From assembly GCF_001632745.1 (NCBI RefSeq), contig NZ_LQRT01000058.1, forward strand, positions 62,001 to 126,000: 64,000 nt of DNA, written 5' to 3'. The stretch is from Aquimarina aggregata. GTDB lineage: Bacteria > Bacteroidota > Bacteroidia > Flavobacteriales > Flavobacteriaceae. Numbering within the stretch: the first letter of the stretch is position 1; each line of letters begins with the position of its first letter. The notes under the pieces are model-generated. The model was given only the letters and a program-made list of their open reading frames with translations. It was not told where the DNA came from and did no database searches. The position numbers and the translations under genes were made by a program. Below, piece by piece: positions 62,343-64,000 of the stretch.

Positions 62343-64000
62343 ATGATTAAGAACTCCTTTCTCATAAGTGTGTTTTTTTTAACCTTACAAGTATTCGCAC
62401 AACAAAACGATTGGGAAAACCCAAATGTTATAGCAATTAATAAACTTCCTGCAAGAGCTACAATGTACTCTTTCTCGTCAGAATCAAAAGCATTAGATTG
62501 TGATAAATCGAAATCTGGTAGAGTAATATCACTTAATGGAGATTGGCAATTTAATTTCTCAAAAAATCCGTCAGTATCACCCAAAAATTTTCTGCAAGAC
62601 AACTTCAAGGATTGGACACGAATTTCTGTTCCTTCAAATTGGGAAATGAAAGGCTTTGGAACTAGAGTATATACAAACTCTAAACACCCATGGGGTACTA
62701 ATGATTATCCAAATATACCAGTAGACAATAATCCAACGGGAATTTATAAAAGAACCTTTACAGTACCTTCAGACTGGACAAATATGAATGTTAGGATTCA
62801 TTTTGGAGGAGTGTCTTCAGCTTTTTATGTATGGATTAATGGTCAGAAAGTTGGATATAGTCAAGGTAGTAGACTGCCAGCAGAGTTCGATATCACTCCT
62901 TTTCTTAAGAAAGGAAAAAATACGGTCGTTACCAAAGTGTATAAATGGTCAGATGGATCTTATTTAGAATCACAAGACCATTGGCGTTTAGCGGGGATGC
63001 ATCGTGATGTAATGTTATTTGCAGAGCCTAAAGCATCTATTGCCGATTTTTTCGTTAGAACCGAACTAGATAAGAACTATGAAAATGCAATACTAAAAGT
63101 TCGACCTAAAATAATGTTGCCTAAAGATGCAGATGCAAAAGGATATACGCTTATTGCTAATGTATATTATGGTCAAAAGAGTATTAAAAGCCAATCTGTT
63201 ACTGTTGATGAAATAACAGGTTATTGGTGGGATCAACGTTGGACTCCTAAGTTTGATTTTATACATATGGAAATTACAAACCCTAATAAGTGGAGTGCAG
63301 AGACACCAAATCTATATACACTCGTTCTTTCATTAATCGACAAAAATAAAAAGGTGATTGAAGTTAAGTCAACAAGAGTAGGTTTTAGAAAATTTGAAAC
63401 TAAAAATGGAATCTTAACGGTAAATGGACAACCTATAAAACTATATGGGGTGAATCGTCATGATCATAATGCCAAAACAGGAAAGGTGGTTAGTTATGAG
63501 GATATGAAGAGAGACATGGAATTATTAAAGCTATATAATTTTAATGCTGTAAGGTGTAGTCATTATCCGAATAATCCTGAATTTTATGATTTATGTGATC
63601 AATATGGAATTTATGTGATGGACGAGGCTAATGTTGAGAGTCATGGAGTTCGAGGGGAACTTACTAACAACCCAAAATGGAGTCAAGCATTTTTAGAACG
63701 CGCCATTAGAATGGTTGAGCGAGATAAAAATCATCCCTCTATATTTTCATGGTCATTAGGTAATGAATCTGGTGTTGGACCTAATCATGCAGCCATGGCA
63801 GGATGGATTAAATGGTACGATAACGATAGGATTTTACATTATGAAGCTGCGAATGGTAGCGGAGGAGAACTTTCTCCTCAAACTAAAAATACACCTCCGG
63901 ATAATTATGACTTCGTTGATATTATTAGTAGGATGTATCCCACTCCAGATGAGTTTAGAGAAATGGATGTATCACAAACTTCTAAAAAACCTGTAATATC
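62343..64000 (+). CDS. Glycoside hydrolase family 2 beta-galactosidase (truncated by the window edge)
   Basis: The first 552 residues of an exported GH2 enzyme; the stop is outside the window. Signal peptide (MIKNSFLISVFFLTLQVFAQ), jelly-roll sugar-binding domain (about 60-220: SGRVISLNGDWQFNFSKNP, NPTGIYKRTFTVP, WSDGSYLESQDHWRLAGMHRDV), Ig-like domain, then the TIM barrel with GVNRHDHNAKTG, AVRCSHYPNNPEFYDLCDQYG, MDEANVESHG and the acid/base Glu475 in WSLGNESG. These are LacZ-type motifs; the nucleophile lies beyond the edge. It probably attacks galactose-containing algal polysaccharide with the neighbouring genes. Confidence 0.93.
   Translation, partial: MIKNSFLISVFFLTLQVFAQQNDWENPNVIAINKLPARATMYSFSSESKALDCDKSKSGRVISLNGDWQFNFSKNPSVSPKNFLQDNFKDWTRISVPSNWEMKGFGTRVYTNSKHPWGTNDYPNIPVDNNPTGIYKRTFTVPSDWTNMNVRIHFGGVSSAFYVWINGQKVGYSQGSRLPAEFDITPFLKKGKNTVVTKVYKWSDGSYLESQDHWRLAGMHRDVMLFAEPKASIADFFVRTELDKNYENAILKVRPKIMLPKDADAKGYTLIANVYYGQKSIKSQSVTVDEITGYWWDQRWTPKFDFIHMEITNPNKWSAETPNLYTLVLSLIDKNKKVIEVKSTRVGFRKFETKNGILTVNGQPIKLYGVNRHDHNAKTGKVVSYEDMKRDMELLKLYNFNAVRCSHYPNNPEFYDLCDQYGIYVMDEANVESHGVRGELTNNPKWSQAFLERAIRMVERDKNHPSIFSWSLGNESGVGPNHAAMAGWIKWYDNDRILHYEAANGSGGELSPQTKNTPPDNYDFVDIISRMYPTPDEFREMDVSQTSKKPVI

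Overview
The window looks like chromosomal DNA of a marine member of the Flavobacteriaceae (Bacteroidota). The DNA is AT-rich. Promoters, where visible, follow the Bacteroidota -33/-7 pattern (TTG, 17-19 nt, TAnnTTTG). Several starts are GTG or TTG. Many lipoproteins have an SC(S/K)DD-type lipobox, there is a type IX secretion sorting domain, and several families are typical of the group (DUF3276, long NusB, DUF1573, DUF4856, CrtI/CrtB/CrtZ with a MerR regulator, ECF42 sigma factor with YciI partners). I see no rRNA, tRNA, CRISPR array, transposase, integrase or plasmid/phage module. Most of the window is core genome, with an accessory polysaccharide-related locus at the right end.

Layout. 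1-9.7 kb: housekeeping genes (edge-truncated M14 carboxypeptidase, DUF3276 protein, half-size ABC exporter, leucine dehydrogenase, NusB, DUF1573 lipoprotein, YajC, PepT, PyrD, LysE-type exporter). 9.8-12.9 kb: a small double-glycine peptide gene beside a LytTR response regulator and its divergent TPR/LytS-type histidine kinase. 13-14.3 kb: HMG-CoA lyase and a haem-binding protein. 14.4-20.8 kb: a probable metal-uptake locus of DUF4856 lipoprotein, imelysin, HTTM (vitamin-K-carboxylase-like) membrane protein and TonB-dependent receptor, followed by a PAS protein and ferritin. 22-26.8 kb: a Cys-rich mini-protein, a DUF4266/DUF3570 pair, an AraC-type/O6-alkylguanine methyltransferase fusion, a PD40 protein and a DinB protein. 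26.9-28.9 kb: two YciI proteins with an ECF42 sigma factor. 29-36.6 kb: small hypothetical genes, PagL-like deacylase, a P-loop kinase, PAP2 phosphatase, GuaB, OmpH/Skp and an acetyltransferase. 37.2-42.4 kb: three SurA/parvulin-type periplasmic chaperones and a MoxR ATPase. 43-48.9 kb: AcnB and a mitochondrial-type aconitase in tandem. 49-52 kb: Crp/Fnr regulator, a four-repeat lipoprotein and a TlpA-like thioredoxin. 52-55.9 kb: a carotenoid operon led by a CarH-like B12-domain MerR regulator. 56-64 kb: a large secreted carbohydrate-binding T9SS protein, two DUF1080 proteins (one fused to ThuA) and an edge-truncated GH2 beta-galactosidase.

The most interesting signals are: (i) a two-hairpin element, AGGGGGAAA-nnn-ACCCTA followed by an ACGG/CCGT-type dyad, present twice (29018-29055 on + and 32600-32628 on -), each time upstream of an unrecognised gene; (ii) the CarH-type cobalamin photoreceptor motifs in the carotenoid-operon regulator; (iii) the HTTM protein with conserved carboxylase residues inside an imelysin/TonB locus; (iv) the solo double-Gly peptide next to a LytTR system; (v) a long aconitase leader carrying four copies of ATGCAAAA; and (vi) a perfectly periodic 4 x 333 bp coding repeat.
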